A DNA stretch of 64,000 nucleotides from an uncultured Oscillospiraceae bacterium (GTDB lineage Bacteria > Bacillota > Clostridia > Oscillospirales > Acutalibacteraceae): contig URFL01000010.1 in assembly GCA_900547105.1 (NCBI GenBank), positions 1 through 64,000 on the forward strand. The letters are read 5' to 3'. Shown here piece by piece: positions 53,302 to 62,189 of the stretch. Position numbers and translations under genes: made by a program. Each line of letters opens with the position of its first letter. Position 1 is the stretch's first letter. The notes below the pieces were generated by a model. It was not told the origin of the DNA, made no database searches, and was given only the letters and a program-made list of their open reading frames with translations.

Positions 53302-54540
53302 TCACCGGCTATATTGCTGACCGGCGTGACAACGCGCTCCTCCTAAAATTTCCAATTCTGTCAGCACCGCCATCGCGCGGGCGGGGCTTAGCTCCGCTTT
53401 GGCAGCCAGCCAATCCACCGGGCGGGGCTGTTCCTGCAGCACTGCAAACATCCGGCGGCCGTTTTCCGACGCACCCTCCGGACAGGTAGTGCAGACCTCC
53501 GGCGAAGTGGCGGGCGGCGCTTCTTTATGCTTTTTGAACCGCGGTTCCCGCCGGGGCGGTTGCGCGGCATGGCGAGGCTGCGGCTGTCCCTGCGGCTGCG
53601 GCGGTTGCCACCGCGGCGCGGGCACCTTATCCGCCTCCTCCGGTTTCAGCAGATCGCCGAACCGGTCGCGATATTGATGCAAAATATCGGCGGGGCTTCC
53701 CACCAGATACGCACCCTTTTGAATCAACGCATGCGAGCCCGCATACGCGCCCAGTCCGGCGGGACCGGGCAGAGCCATTACATCGCGCCCCTGCTCCCGC
53801 GCGTGGGTCGCCGTTATTAGCGAACCGCTGGGAATGGGCGCTTCTACAATGCAGGTGGCTTGCGCCAACCCACTGATCAGTCGGTTGCGCGCCTGAAAGG
53901 TGTGGCGCTGCACCGTGGTGCCAGGCGGGTATTCGCTGATAAGTGCCCCGCCCTGCTGCAAAATCTGCTGCCGCAGCGGCGCGTTGGCGTCCGGATAGTT
54001 CACATCCAGCCCGCACGCCTGCACGGCGATCGTGACCCCACCGGCATCCAAGGCTCCCTGGTGGGCTGCCGCGTCAATTCCGACGGCACCGCCGCTGACC
54101 ACCGTCATACCGGCAGCCGCGACTCCGGCGGCAAGATACCACGCCATACGGCGTCCGTATTCAGTGGGCTTGCGGGTGCCGACCATCGCCAATGTCGGGC
54201 GTTCGTCCACCCGCGGGCATTCGCCCTTGCCGTACAGCACCAGCGGCAGCGCAAAAATTTCGCGCAGCGCATCGGGATACAGCGCGTCATCGGGTGTCAG
54301 CACCCAGCCGTTATCCCGCAGCGCCGCTTTTAGAATCGCGGCGGCGGGCTCCAGCGATTTGCGGCCCAGGCGTTCCCGCTCGGCAGCATGGAATCCCACA
54401 TCGCGCAGGGCAGCATCGTCCGCTTCCCACACGCGGGCGGGCGAACCCATGACCCGCAGCAGCGGATCCGCTTTGGGGCTGCCGGCGCCCAGCGCCTGTT
54501 GCAGCCATATCCAGTAAAGCCGGTTGTCCAAAGCGCTCAC
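53302..54540 (-). CDS. dprA: DNA-processing protein DprA
   Basis: 412 residues. Helical start, then the Rossmann-type domain with VVSGGAVGIDAAAHQGALDA (about residue 140), and a C-terminal winged-helix region after a Pro/Gln-rich linker (about 310-340). DprA loads RecA on incoming single-stranded DNA. The start GTG 54540 lies within GGGGGTG; a TTG at 54531 is equally plausible. topA follows after 44 bases, as usual. Confidence 0.92.
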   Translation of the reverse strand: MSALDNRLYWIWLQQALGAGSPKADPLLRVMGSPARVWEADDAALRDVGFHAAERERLGRKSLEPAAAILKAALRDNGWVLTPDDALYPDALREIFALPLVLYGKGECPRVDERPTLAMVGTRKPTEYGRRMAWYLAAGVAAAGMTVVSGGAVGIDAAAHQGALDAGGVTIAVQACGLDVNYPDANAPLRQQILQQGGALISEYPPGTTVQRHTFQARNRLISGLAQATCIVEAPIPSGSLITATHAREQGRDVMALPGPAGLGAYAGSHALIQKGAYLVGSPADILHQYRDRFGDLLKPEEADKVPAPRWQPPQPQGQPQPRHAAQPPRREPRFKKHKEAPPATSPEVCTTCPEGASENGRRMFAVLQEQPRPVDWLAAKAELSPARAMAVLTELEILGGARCHAGQQYSR

Positions 54541-54561
54541 CCCCGCGTTTTTGTTGTTCGG

Positions 54562-55365
54562 TTACAGCAGCGCGTCGCCGCGCATCATCTCCCACGCCAC
54601 CAACGAAGCCGCCACCGATGCGTTCAGCGATTCGGCGCGCCCCGCCATACGGATGGTGATGCGCTGGCGGCAAGCCGCCTGTGTTTCCGGTGTTAAGCCG
54701 TTGCCCTCGTTGCCGATCACGGCGATGGAACCGGGAGCAAAGGTCACTTGTTGAATGGGCTGCGCGGCGGCATCCACCACACAGGCGAACGCCGTCATTC
54801 CCCGCGCCTGCAGCGCGTCGATTGCGGTGGGCATCGCTCCCGCTTCGATCAACGGCAGCCGGAATACGCCGCCCATGCTGGCGCGCAGCACCTTGGGGTT
54901 GTACCGATCGCAGCAGCCGGACGACACGATCAGACCGCGCACGCCCAACGCCTCGGCGGTGCGGATCACCGCTCCCAAATTGGCGGGGTCCTGGATATTT
55001 TCCAGCGCCAAATACTTCCCATTCTTTTCTATTGTATCCAAACCGGCAGGCTTGTCAAGCCCCTTGGCAATGCAAAACAATCCCTGCGGCGAGGTGGTAT
55101 CCCCCATATAGGCGGCGAGCTCGTCGGTGATTTCCACCGCGTGTGCCCCGGTCGCCAGCAGCGATTGCAGCGTGGCAGCATAGGTTTCGGCGGCGCGGCG
55201 GGTGACCAGCACCGTTTGGATCGGGATACCCGATGCGGCCGCATCGCCACACAGGCGGGCACCCTCCAGCGCGAACAGTCCGGTTTGCCGCCGGTACTTG
55301 GTTTCGCCCAGCAGACGACGGGTCTGCCGCACATACTGGTTGTCCCGGCTGGTGATGTTATCCAT
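54562..55365 (-). CDS. SpoU/TrmH family RNA 2'-O-methyltransferase
   Basis: About 267 residues: an N-terminal substrate-binding domain (RDNQYVRQTRRLLGETKYRR) and a C-terminal SPOUT knot domain with LENIQDPANLGAVIRTAEAL, VIGNEGNGLTPETQ and ESLNASVAASLVAWEM. It methylates ribose in rRNA or tRNA; the exact site is not predictable, although RlmB- or TsnR-type targets are common. ATG 55365 lies behind GGAGG. Upstream is the rplT terminator. Confidence 0.92.
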   Translation of the reverse strand: MDNITSRDNQYVRQTRRLLGETKYRRQTGLFALEGARLCGDAAASGIPIQTVLVTRRAAETYAATLQSLLATGAHAVEITDELAAYMGDTTSPQGLFCIAKGLDKPAGLDTIEKNGKYLALENIQDPANLGAVIRTAEALGVRGLIVSSGCCDRYNPKVLRASMGGVFRLPLIEAGAMPTAIDALQARGMTAFACVVDAAAQPIQQVTFAPGSIAVIGNEGNGLTPETQAACRQRITIRMAGRAESLNASVAASLVAWEMMRGDALL

Positions 55366-55383
55366 GTTTCCTCCAACGAAGAA

Positions 55384-55412
55384 CACCCGCAGGGGACATG
55401 CTCCTGCGGGTG
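55384..55412 (-). terminator. Terminator of the infC-rpmI-rplT operon
   Basis: CACCCGCAGGGG pairs with CTCCTGCGGGTG (one G-U) around a 5-base loop. On the minus strand TTCTTCGTTGG follows. It lies 11 bases past the rplT stop. Confidence 0.7.
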
Positions 55413-55422
55413 CGATACAGTC

Positions 55423-55779
55423 TTATTTCAGCGCCGCTTTGGCTTTTTCCGCCAGCGCAGCAAACGCCGCCGCGTCGGACACAGCCAGCTCAGCCAGCAT
55501 TTTGCGGTTCAGGGTGATGCCCGCTTTTTTCAGGCCGTTCATAAAGGTAGAATAGTTCATACCGTTGATTTTCGCCGCAGCCGAAATACGGGTGATCCAC
55601 AGGCGGCGGAAATCTCTCTTGCGCTGTTTACGGCCGATGTACGCATACTGGCCGGATTTCATAACCGCTTCTTTCGCGGTCTTAAACAGCTTGGATTTTG
55701 CGCCAAAGTAGCCTTTCGCCAGTTTCAGCGTCTTTTTTCTTCTTTTACGAGTCATCATAGCGCCCTTAACACGAGCCAT
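55423..55779 (-). CDS. rplT: 50S ribosomal protein L20
   Basis: 118 residues, full length. Begins MARVKGAMMTRKRRKKTLKL and contains GYFGAKSKLFKTAKEAVMKS; the C-terminal globular half follows. L20 is an early 50S assembly protein and, in Firmicutes, the repressor of its own operon through the leader. The first in-frame Met lies two codons earlier; this start matches the family and has GGAGG upstream. Confidence 0.97.
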   Translation of the reverse strand: MARVKGAMMTRKRRKKTLKLAKGYFGAKSKLFKTAKEAVMKSGQYAYIGRKQRKRDFRRLWITRISAAAKINGMNYSTFMNGLKKAGITLNRKMLAELAVSDAAAFAALAEKAKAALK

Positions 55780-55863
55780 GATCAATTACCTCCGTTTCAA
55801 GTCGTGGTACGGTTGCGACCCTTGCCGCGCGATGCGCCGGCGGCCGCTTGCCCGTCCGTTCAA

Positions 55864-56061
55864 TTATTTATAGGGGATCAGGCGCTTCACCTGTGCCACG
55901 TTGGTCACATCGGCAATAGCGGTTTTGCGCAGGTTTCTTTTGCGTTTGGTGGTCTTCTTGTTCAGGATGTGCGATTTGTAGGCGTGCGCCCGCACGACCT
56001 TGCCCTTTTTAGTCAGCTTAAAGCGCTTTTTGGCGCCGCTGTGCGTTTTGATCTTCGGCAT
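55864..56061 (-). CDS. rpmI: 50S ribosomal protein L35
   Basis: 65 residues: MPKIKTHSGAKKRFKLTKKG and SHILNKKTTKRKRNLRK identify it. AAGGAGG precedes the ATG. Second gene of the infC-rpmI-rplT operon. Confidence 0.97.
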   Translation of the reverse strand: MPKIKTHSGAKKRFKLTKKGKVVRAHAYKSHILNKKTTKRKRNLRKTAIADVTNVAQVKRLIPYK

Positions 56062-56088
56062 TTGTTGTTCCTCCTTAGAAAAATGACC

Positions 56089-56607
56089 TTATTTGGCGGT
56101 TTTCGGAGCCAGGAACATCAGCATTTGACGTCCTTCCATCTTGGCGGGTTTTTCCACCGCACCATGCTCCGCACACACTTCGGCAAACCGTTTCATGGTG
56201 TCCAGCCCGATTTCGGGATGGCCCATTTCGCGACCGCGGAAGCGGATGGATACCTTGACTTTGTTGCCGGCCTGCAGAAATTTCGCCGCATGCTTCGCCT
56301 TGGTCTGGAAGTCAGCCACATCGATATTCAGCGACAGGCGAATCTCCTTGACCTCCATCACATGCTGGTTTTTGCGGGCTTCTTTTTCCTTTTTGGCCTG
56401 CTCGAACCGGTACTTGCCGTAGTCCATGATCTTGCACACCGGCGGTTTGGCCGCGGGCGAGATCTTGACCAGATCGAGGTCGCGCTCGTCGGCGATTTTC
56501 TGGGCGTCGCGCGCGGACATGATTCCTAACTGACCGCCCTTGTCGTCGATGACGCGGACTTCATCGTCCCGAATTTGTTCGTTGATCTGCAGCTCTTTGG
56601 TTGCGAT
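56089..56607 (-). CDS. infC: Translation initiation factor IF-3, AUC start
   Basis: About 172 residues. N-domain starts KELQINEQIRDDEVRVID; the C-domain contains RLSLNIDVADFQTKA and MEGRQMLMFLAP. No ATG, GTG or TTG lies at the right place with a ribosome site, but ATC at 56607 has GGGGGTG seven bases upstream and gives the expected family start. AUC/AUU starts are known for infC: IF-3 itself rejects them, so the factor represses its own synthesis. A TTG six bases upstream is too close to the Shine-Dalgarno. Confidence 0.93.
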   Translation of the reverse strand: MATKELQINEQIRDDEVRVIDDKGGQLGIMSARDAQKIADERDLDLVKISPAAKPPVCKIMDYGKYRFEQAKKEKEARKNQHVMEVKEIRLSLNIDVADFQTKAKHAAKFLQAGNKVKVSIRFRGREMGHPEIGLDTMKRFAEVCAEHGAVEKPAKMEGRQMLMFLAPKTAK

Positions 56608-56774
56608 AGCCAAGCACCCCCAAATAGATTTTTGATGCAAAAAACACGGACAGAAACCTGCCCGTGTATCCAACGCTTTGCACTCCCCCGCGGGGAGATC
56701 GCTCGCTATTGACCTGCTAAGAACAAGATCCGCAGGTGAGAACAGGCAGTTCTGCTTCGTTTTGCTACCGGAAT
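56608..56774 (-). promoter_or_regulatory. infC operon leader with L20-type attenuator
   Basis: About 165 bases of untranslated RNA before infC. Read on the minus strand it contains a CCTGCGGATC...AGCAGGTC region that could mimic the L20 site on 23S rRNA, then the perfect terminator hairpin at 56638-56667, then the infC ribosome site. This is the layout of the Firmicutes L20 leader, where L20 binding favours termination. The L20 site is inferred, not proven. Confidence 0.75.
56638..56667 (-). terminator. Attenuator terminator in the infC leader
   Basis: On the minus strand ACACGGGCAG, loop GTTT, CTGTCCGTGT and then TTTTTTGC, about 30 bases before the AUC start. Confidence 0.88.
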
Positions 56775-56803
56775 AGTATACCAGACCCCGACGCAGTTGT
56801 CAA
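56775..56803 (-). promoter_or_regulatory. Promoter of the infC-rpmI-rplT operon
   Basis: On the minus strand TTGACA, 17 bases, TATACT, a near-ideal sigma-A promoter, divergent from trxB. Confidence 0.9.
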
Positions 56804-56897
56804 GAGGAGATTTTCAAGTTTTTATATTGTCCGCCGCGCGGTTTTTGGACGAGAAAAGCGCCATACTAAAGACTGACAGAAAAGAAAGGGGCGCTTT

Positions 56898-57827
56898 ATG
56901 GATACCGTATATGATATGGCGATCATCGGCGGCGGACCCGGCGGTTATGCGGCGGCGTTGTACGCCGCCCGCGCGGGGCTGCGCACGCTGGTGCTGGAAC
57001 AACTCGCGGCGGGCGGGCAAATGGCGCTGACCGACCGCATCGACAATTACCCCGGTTTTGATACCGGCATTGACGGGGTTACGCTGGGCAAAAAGATGCA
57101 GCAAGGTGCACAACGGTTCGGCGCGATCACCCACATCGGCACGGTGCGCCGGGTGCAGCTAACCGAACCGGTCAAGCAAGTTCATCTGGACGGCGAAACT
57201 CTTTACGCCCGCGCGGTGGTAGCGGCAACCGGCGCCACTCCCCGTCCTTTGAACATCGAGGGCGAAGCCGCTCTGGTGGGGCGCGGTGTCCACTATTGCG
57301 CTACCTGTGACGCGTGGGCTTACAAAGGAAAAACGGTGGCTGTGGTCGGCGGCGGGAACGCGGCCGCGGCTGCCGCCGACCAACTCGCTGCGATGGCGAA
57401 AAAGGTGTACCTCATTCATCGGCGGGATCGGCTGCGTGCCACGCAGGTGTATCACCAGCCGCTGCAAAGCACAGACAATCTGGAGTTTTGCTGGAACAGC
57501 GCGGTGGTCGCACTGCAGCATACCGATCGGCTGACCGGGCTGGTGCTGGAAAACGCTCTCACCGGGGAGCGGCGCATCCTCGCCTGCGATGGTGTGTTTG
57601 TAGAAATAGGACGGGCACCCGCCACCGTGCTGTTTCGGGATCAGCTGACGCTGGATGATGGCGGGTATATCGTCGCGGACGAATCCACCAGAACCAACCT
57701 GCCCGGCGTGTTTGCTGTGGGTGATGTGCGCGCCAAAGCACTGCGGCAGGTGGTCACTGCTGTCGCCGACGGCGCGGTAGCGGCACATTACGCCGAGCAA
57801 TATCTATTGGAAAATCCGCGCGTTTAA
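56898..57827 (+). CDS. trxB: Thioredoxin reductase-like FAD/NAD(P)H disulfide oxidoreductase
   Basis: 309 residues, low-molecular-weight type. FAD site IIGGGPGGYAAALYAA (about residue 9), redox-active CATC in HYCATCDAW (about residues 134-139), NAD(P)H site VVGGGNAAAAAADQL with HRRDRLRA downstream, and second FAD motif GVFAVGDVRAK. The usual GGGDSA is GGGNAA here, a mild variant. Reduces thioredoxin or a related protein. Only plus-strand gene in the right half; it diverges from the infC promoter and AAAGGGG precedes its ATG. Confidence 0.92.
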   Translation: MDTVYDMAIIGGGPGGYAAALYAARAGLRTLVLEQLAAGGQMALTDRIDNYPGFDTGIDGVTLGKKMQQGAQRFGAITHIGTVRRVQLTEPVKQVHLDGETLYARAVVAATGATPRPLNIEGEAALVGRGVHYCATCDAWAYKGKTVAVVGGGNAAAAAADQLAAMAKKVYLIHRRDRLRATQVYHQPLQSTDNLEFCWNSAVVALQHTDRLTGLVLENALTGERRILACDGVFVEIGRAPATVLFRDQLTLDDGGYIVADESTRTNLPGVFAVGDVRAKALRQVVTAVADGAVAAHYAEQYLLENPRV

Positions 57828-57847
57828 TCGCTGTTATATATTGCGAT

Positions 57848-57879
57848 GCGCCCCGGCAGGAAAATCTCCGCCGGGGCGC
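57848..57879. terminator. Shared hairpin between trxB and rluD
   Basis: GCGCCCCGGC and its complement (10 bp) around a 12-base loop lie between the convergent genes. There is little T-run, so termination is likely but not certain. Confidence 0.6.
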
Positions 57880-57896
57880 GCCAAAAGTTACGCTAT

Positions 57897-58811
57897 TTAC
57901 GCGGGTGTGATGCGCCGCAAAAAGTCGGTGAAATAATCGGGCAGCGGCGAGGTGAAAGAAAGCTGTTCCCCGGTGATAGGGTGCACAAACCCGATCTCGC
58001 GGGCGTGCAGGCACTGCCCCTCCGGCTCCGGCGCGCGGTGCCGCCCGCCGTAGACCGGGTCGCCCGCCACCGGATGTCCCAGATACGCCATATGCACCCG
58101 AATTTGGTGGGTGCGTCCGGTTTCCAGCCGCAGACGCAGGTGCGAATAGCCCGGATATTCCGCCAAGACCTCGTAATGAGTGCGGGCGGGGCGGGAATGT
58201 TCCGGCGTGACCGCCATGCGCTTGCGCTCGGTGGGGTGGCGACCGATCGGCGCATCCACCGTACCGGACGGCTGTTTCATATGTCCGCGCACCACCGCTT
58301 CGTACACGCGCGAAAAGCTGTGCGCCTTAATTTGTTCCGCCAAGCCCTGATGCGCCGCGTCGTTTTTGGCAACGATCAGCAAGCCGCTGGTATCCTTGTC
58401 GATGCGGTGCACAATGCCCGGTCGCAGCACACCGTTGATACCGGACAGGCTGTCGCCGCAATGCGCCATCAGCGCGTTCACCAGTGTGCCGGAGGTGTGC
58501 CCCGCCGCGGGATGCACCACCATCCCCCGCGGCTTGTTGACCACCAGCAAGTCGTTGTCCTCATACACAATATCCAGCGGAATATCCTCCGGCAGGATGT
58601 CGCAGGATACCGGATCGGGAATCCGCACCGTTACCACATCGCCCGCCTTGACTTTATAGTTTTTGGCGCGCGCCACGCCGCCGATGTCTACACATCCCAG
58701 CGTCAGCCAGCCCTGCGCCGCCGCGCGGGTCGCCTGCATTGCTTCGCTCAAATAGCGATCAAGCCGCTCCCCCGCCTGTTCCGGCAGAACCATCCATGTT
58801 TCCTGTTTCAT
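57897..58811 (-). CDS. rluD: RluA family RNA pseudouridine synthase (RluD-like)
   Basis: 304 residues: N-terminal S4 domain (RLDRYLSEAMQATRAAAQGW), then the catalytic domain with HRIDKDTSGLLIVAK, whose Asp is the nucleophile (about residue 137), and LETGRTHQIRVHMA. It makes pseudouridine in 23S rRNA. The first 17 codons overlap lspA; the Met at codon 7 (58793) behind AGGAA is an alternative start. Follows lspA as usual in Firmicutes. Confidence 0.94.
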   Translation of the reverse strand: MKQETWMVLPEQAGERLDRYLSEAMQATRAAAQGWLTLGCVDIGGVARAKNYKVKAGDVVTVRIPDPVSCDILPEDIPLDIVYEDNDLLVVNKPRGMVVHPAAGHTSGTLVNALMAHCGDSLSGINGVLRPGIVHRIDKDTSGLLIVAKNDAAHQGLAEQIKAHSFSRVYEAVVRGHMKQPSGTVDAPIGRHPTERKRMAVTPEHSRPARTHYEVLAEYPGYSHLRLRLETGRTHQIRVHMAYLGHPVAGDPVYGGRHRAPEPEGQCLHAREIGFVHPITGEQLSFTSPLPDYFTDFLRRITPA

Positions 58812-59313
58812 CGGTCGCCTGTTCCTCTCCGTTAGACTTGTCCGATCCGGCGGGCGGATCGTCCTCCCGGTACACGAACATCAAAAAAATCAGCATCAGC
58901 GCCGCCCCGATCACCACGCAGCAATCCGCCACATTGAAGATGGGGAAATCGATCCAGCGCACATAGATAAAGTCCACCACAAAACCGTGCACGGCGCGGT
59001 CAATGAGATTGCCGACACCGCCGGCGAGAATCAACCCACCGGCGATGGTCGCCAGCTTATACGACCGGAACCGGCGGCTCCACAGCATCGCGATCACCGC
59101 CGCCATCAGCACCACCGTCAACACCACCAGCGGCCAGCGTGCACCGCTGAAGATGCCCCAGGCAGCGCCCTCGTTTTCGCTGTACCGCAGCTCCAGCACA
59201 CCTTGGATCAACACCAGCGGGCGTTCCATCAAATAGGTGGTCGCCAGCCATTTGGTCAGCTGATCCAGCCCGACCAGCGCCAGCACACCCAGCATCAGTC
59301 CTATCCACAGCAT
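58759..59313 (-). CDS. lspA: Lipoprotein signal peptidase
   Basis: About 184 residues, four transmembrane helices. Catalytic Asp residues lie in NLIDRAVHGFVVDF and FNVADCCVVIG, as in the LspA signature. It cleaves prolipoprotein signal peptides such as that of the TrpX-like protein here. A long hydrophilic tail (about 35 residues rich in Asp, Gly, Ser) is longer than usual and overlaps rluD by 53 bases. ATG 59313 follows GGAGG; the frame to 59475 runs over the terminator. Confidence 0.94.
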   Translation of the reverse strand: MLWIGLMLGVLALVGLDQLTKWLATTYLMERPLVLIQGVLELRYSENEGAAWGIFSGARWPLVVLTVVLMAAVIAMLWSRRFRSYKLATIAGGLILAGGVGNLIDRAVHGFVVDFIYVRWIDFPIFNVADCCVVIGAALMLIFLMFVYREDDPPAGSDKSNGEEQATDETGNMDGSAGTGGGAA

Positions 59314-59332
59314 TGTTTGGTTCCTCCGTTTA

Positions 59333-59367
59333 TAAAAGCGGCGCACCGCCACAACCGGTGCGCCGCT
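59333..59367 (-). terminator. Terminator between ileS and lspA
   Basis: AGCGGCGCACCG and its complement (12 bp, 7-base loop), followed on the minus strand by TTTTATAAACGG. It lies 15 bases after the ileS stop and 20 before the lspA start, so it limits readthrough into lspA-rluD. Confidence 0.75.
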
Positions 59368-59381
59368 AAACCTTGTGATAC

Positions 59382-62171
59382 TTATTCGTGCAAAATGGCG
59401 GCGCAGCGCGCGCACAGCTCGGGATGCTCGGCATCCGTACCCACCGTGTCGCTGAAGCTCCAGCAGCGGCCGCACTTATGACCATCCGCATGAGCCACCG
59501 TGATGGAAACGCCTTCCACCTCGCCGGTGTAATCGCCGGTGCCATCCTCCGCGATCTCCAGCGCCGATACGATCAGGATCGCCGGCAGCATCTCTTTGAT
59601 CGAGCGGATAAACGCCAGCTGGTCGCCGGTGGCGAACAGCGTCACCTTCGCATCCAGCGAACCGCCGATCAGTTTGGCGGTACGGGCGATCTCCAACGCT
59701 TTCTGCACATCCTCGCGCAGCGCGTGGATGCGATCCCATTTGTCCATGAACGCATCGTCCCGCGTGATATGCGGCTGCGACGGAATCTCGTTGAACATCA
59801 CCGATTCCGGGTCGTCGCCCGTTTTGTGCGGCAGATACGACCAGATCTCCTCCGAAGTGAACGCCAGAATCGGTGCCAGCAGCCGGGTCAGTGTATCCAA
59901 AATGGTATAGATCGTGGTCTGCGCCGCCCGACGGGTCGCGCTGTCCTCTTTCTCCACATACAGGCGATCCTTAATAACATCCAGATAGAAGTTGGACATA
60001 TCCACCACGCAGAAGTTGTGCATCCGATGCAGCGCATCGTGGAACTCGAACGCTTCATATGCGCGGCGCACCTGCGCGGTCAGCTCGTCCAGACGCATCA
60101 GCGCCCAGCGGTCGATATCCTCCAGCGCATCGGTCGGCACCGCATCCTTGTTCGGGTCGAACCCATGCAGGTTGCCCAGGATAAAGCGCGCGGTGTTGCG
60201 GATTTTGCGGTAGGATTCGGACAGCTGTTTCAAAATATCCTGCGACAGGCGCACATCCACGCGATAATCCAGCGATGCCACCCACAGGCGCAGAATATCC
60301 GCGCCGTACTGGTTGACAACCTCGCTGGGGGCAATGACATTGCCCAGCGACTTGGACATTTTGCGGCCCTCGCCGTCCACCGTCCAGCCGTGGGTCAACA
60401 CGCCCTTGTACGGCGCTTTGCCGCGCCACGCCACAGCGGTCAACAGCGACGACTGGAACCATCCGCGATACTGGTCGCCACCCTCCATATACAGATCCGC
60501 CGGCCAGGTCAGATAGTCGCGGTCGTTCAGCACCGCCGCGTGCGAGCTGCCGGAATCGAACCACACATCCATGATGTCGCTTTCTTTGCGGAAATGGTGA
60601 CCGCCGCAATGCGGGCAGGTCGCACCCTCCGGCAAAATCTCCGCCGCTTCGTGAGTATACCACGCGTCCGAACCTTCCTTGCGGAACAGCTCCGCCACCG
60701 CGTGGATAAAATCTTTGTCAATGATCGGTTCGCCGCAATCCTCGCAATAGAAGATCGGGATCGGCACGCCCCACAGACGCTGGCGGGAAATGCACCAGTC
60801 GCTGCGTTCGCGCACCATCGAGATCATGCGCTCTTCGCCCCAGGCGGGGGTCCATTTCACCTTTTTGATCTCTTCGATCGCCTGATCCTTAATGCTTTCC
60901 ACCGAGCAGAACCACTGCTCGGTCGCGCGGAACAGCACCGGCTTTTTGCAACGCCAGCAGTGCGGATATTGGTGGATCAGCTTTTTCATCGCCAGCAGCG
61001 AGCCGGTTTTGTCCATATGGATGGCGATCGCCTTGCTCGCTTCGTCGGTGGTCATACCGGCGCAGATGGGGCCGGCCTCCTCGGTCATGTAGCCCTTGTT
61101 ATCCACCGGCACCACGATCGGAATCTCGGGGTAATTTTTGCACACCACAAAGTCTTCCACACCATGACCGGGCGCGGTATGAACGCAGCCGGTACCGCTT
61201 TCCAGCGTCACATGGTCGCCCACGATCACCAGCGATTCCCGATCCAGGAACGGATGGTGCGCTTTCATATATTCGAGGTCGCTGCCCTTGAAGGAGGCCA
61301 GAATCTCATAATCGGTAATTTTGGCATCCGCCAGCGCGATTTCGTACAGTCCGTCCGCCATCACATAGTTTTCGTTGCCGCAGCGGATAACATGATAGGT
61401 GAAATCCGGGCCCAGACAGATCGCCACGTTGGCGGGCAGGGTCCAGGTGGTGGTGGTCCAAATCACGAAATAGGTGTTCGCCACATCAATACCCTTGGCG
61501 GTGAACAAGCCCTTATCGTCGCTCACCGGGAACTTGACATACACCGAATAGCAGGGATCCTCGGCGTATTCGATCTCCGCTTCTGCCAGAGCGGTCTGGC
61601 ATTCGGGGCACCAATACACCGGTTTCAAGCCCTTGTAGATATAACCCTTGGTCGCCATTTCGCCGAAAATCTCGATCTGGCGCGCCTCAAAGGCGGGATC
61701 CAGCGTGATATAAGGATGATCCCATTCACCCAGCACGCCCAGACGCTTAAACTGGTTGCGCTGACCATCCAGATACGACAAGGCAAACTCCTTGCAGATG
61801 GCGCGCAGCTCGACCGGCGACATCACCGCCGCGTTTTCCACCCCGGCTTTGGCGCGCGCCTTCAGCTCGATGGGCAGACCGTGAGTGTCAAAGCCCGGCA
61901 CATACGGCGATTTGTAGCCGCCGATGTTGTGATACCGCACAATGATATCCTTGATGATCTTGTTCATCGCGGTGCCGATATGAATATCGCCGTTGGCGTA
62001 GGGAGGGCCGTCGTGCAGCACATACAGCGGCTTGCCCTCGTTTTTCTCCATCAGCTTATCGTACAGGCGGCTTTGTTCCCAATGCTCCAGCATCTCCGGC
62101 TCCCGTTTGGGCAGACCCGCCCGCATCGGAAAATCGGTAACCGGCAAATTCAGCGTCTTATTGTAATCCAT
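59382..62171 (-). CDS. ileS: Isoleucine--tRNA ligase
   Basis: 929 residues, full length. HIGH motif as HIGT in PYANGDIHIGTAMNKIIKD (about residue 60); editing domain (about 200-390, with an ESGTGCVHTAPGHG site); KMSKS in GRKMSKSLGN (about residue 600); C-terminal zinc site CGRCWSFSD ... CARC, which places it with the zinc-containing bacterial type that is usually sensitive to mupirocin-like inhibitors. Cotranscribed with divIVA, 18 bases upstream; no T-box. Confidence 0.97.
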   Translation of the reverse strand: MDYNKTLNLPVTDFPMRAGLPKREPEMLEHWEQSRLYDKLMEKNEGKPLYVLHDGPPYANGDIHIGTAMNKIIKDIIVRYHNIGGYKSPYVPGFDTHGLPIELKARAKAGVENAAVMSPVELRAICKEFALSYLDGQRNQFKRLGVLGEWDHPYITLDPAFEARQIEIFGEMATKGYIYKGLKPVYWCPECQTALAEAEIEYAEDPCYSVYVKFPVSDDKGLFTAKGIDVANTYFVIWTTTTWTLPANVAICLGPDFTYHVIRCGNENYVMADGLYEIALADAKITDYEILASFKGSDLEYMKAHHPFLDRESLVIVGDHVTLESGTGCVHTAPGHGVEDFVVCKNYPEIPIVVPVDNKGYMTEEAGPICAGMTTDEASKAIAIHMDKTGSLLAMKKLIHQYPHCWRCKKPVLFRATEQWFCSVESIKDQAIEEIKKVKWTPAWGEERMISMVRERSDWCISRQRLWGVPIPIFYCEDCGEPIIDKDFIHAVAELFRKEGSDAWYTHEAAEILPEGATCPHCGGHHFRKESDIMDVWFDSGSSHAAVLNDRDYLTWPADLYMEGGDQYRGWFQSSLLTAVAWRGKAPYKGVLTHGWTVDGEGRKMSKSLGNVIAPSEVVNQYGADILRLWVASLDYRVDVRLSQDILKQLSESYRKIRNTARFILGNLHGFDPNKDAVPTDALEDIDRWALMRLDELTAQVRRAYEAFEFHDALHRMHNFCVVDMSNFYLDVIKDRLYVEKEDSATRRAAQTTIYTILDTLTRLLAPILAFTSEEIWSYLPHKTGDDPESVMFNEIPSQPHITRDDAFMDKWDRIHALREDVQKALEIARTAKLIGGSLDAKVTLFATGDQLAFIRSIKEMLPAILIVSALEIAEDGTGDYTGEVEGVSITVAHADGHKCGRCWSFSDTVGTDAEHPELCARCAAILHE

Positions 62172-62189
62172 GGGATGTATCTCCTATCC

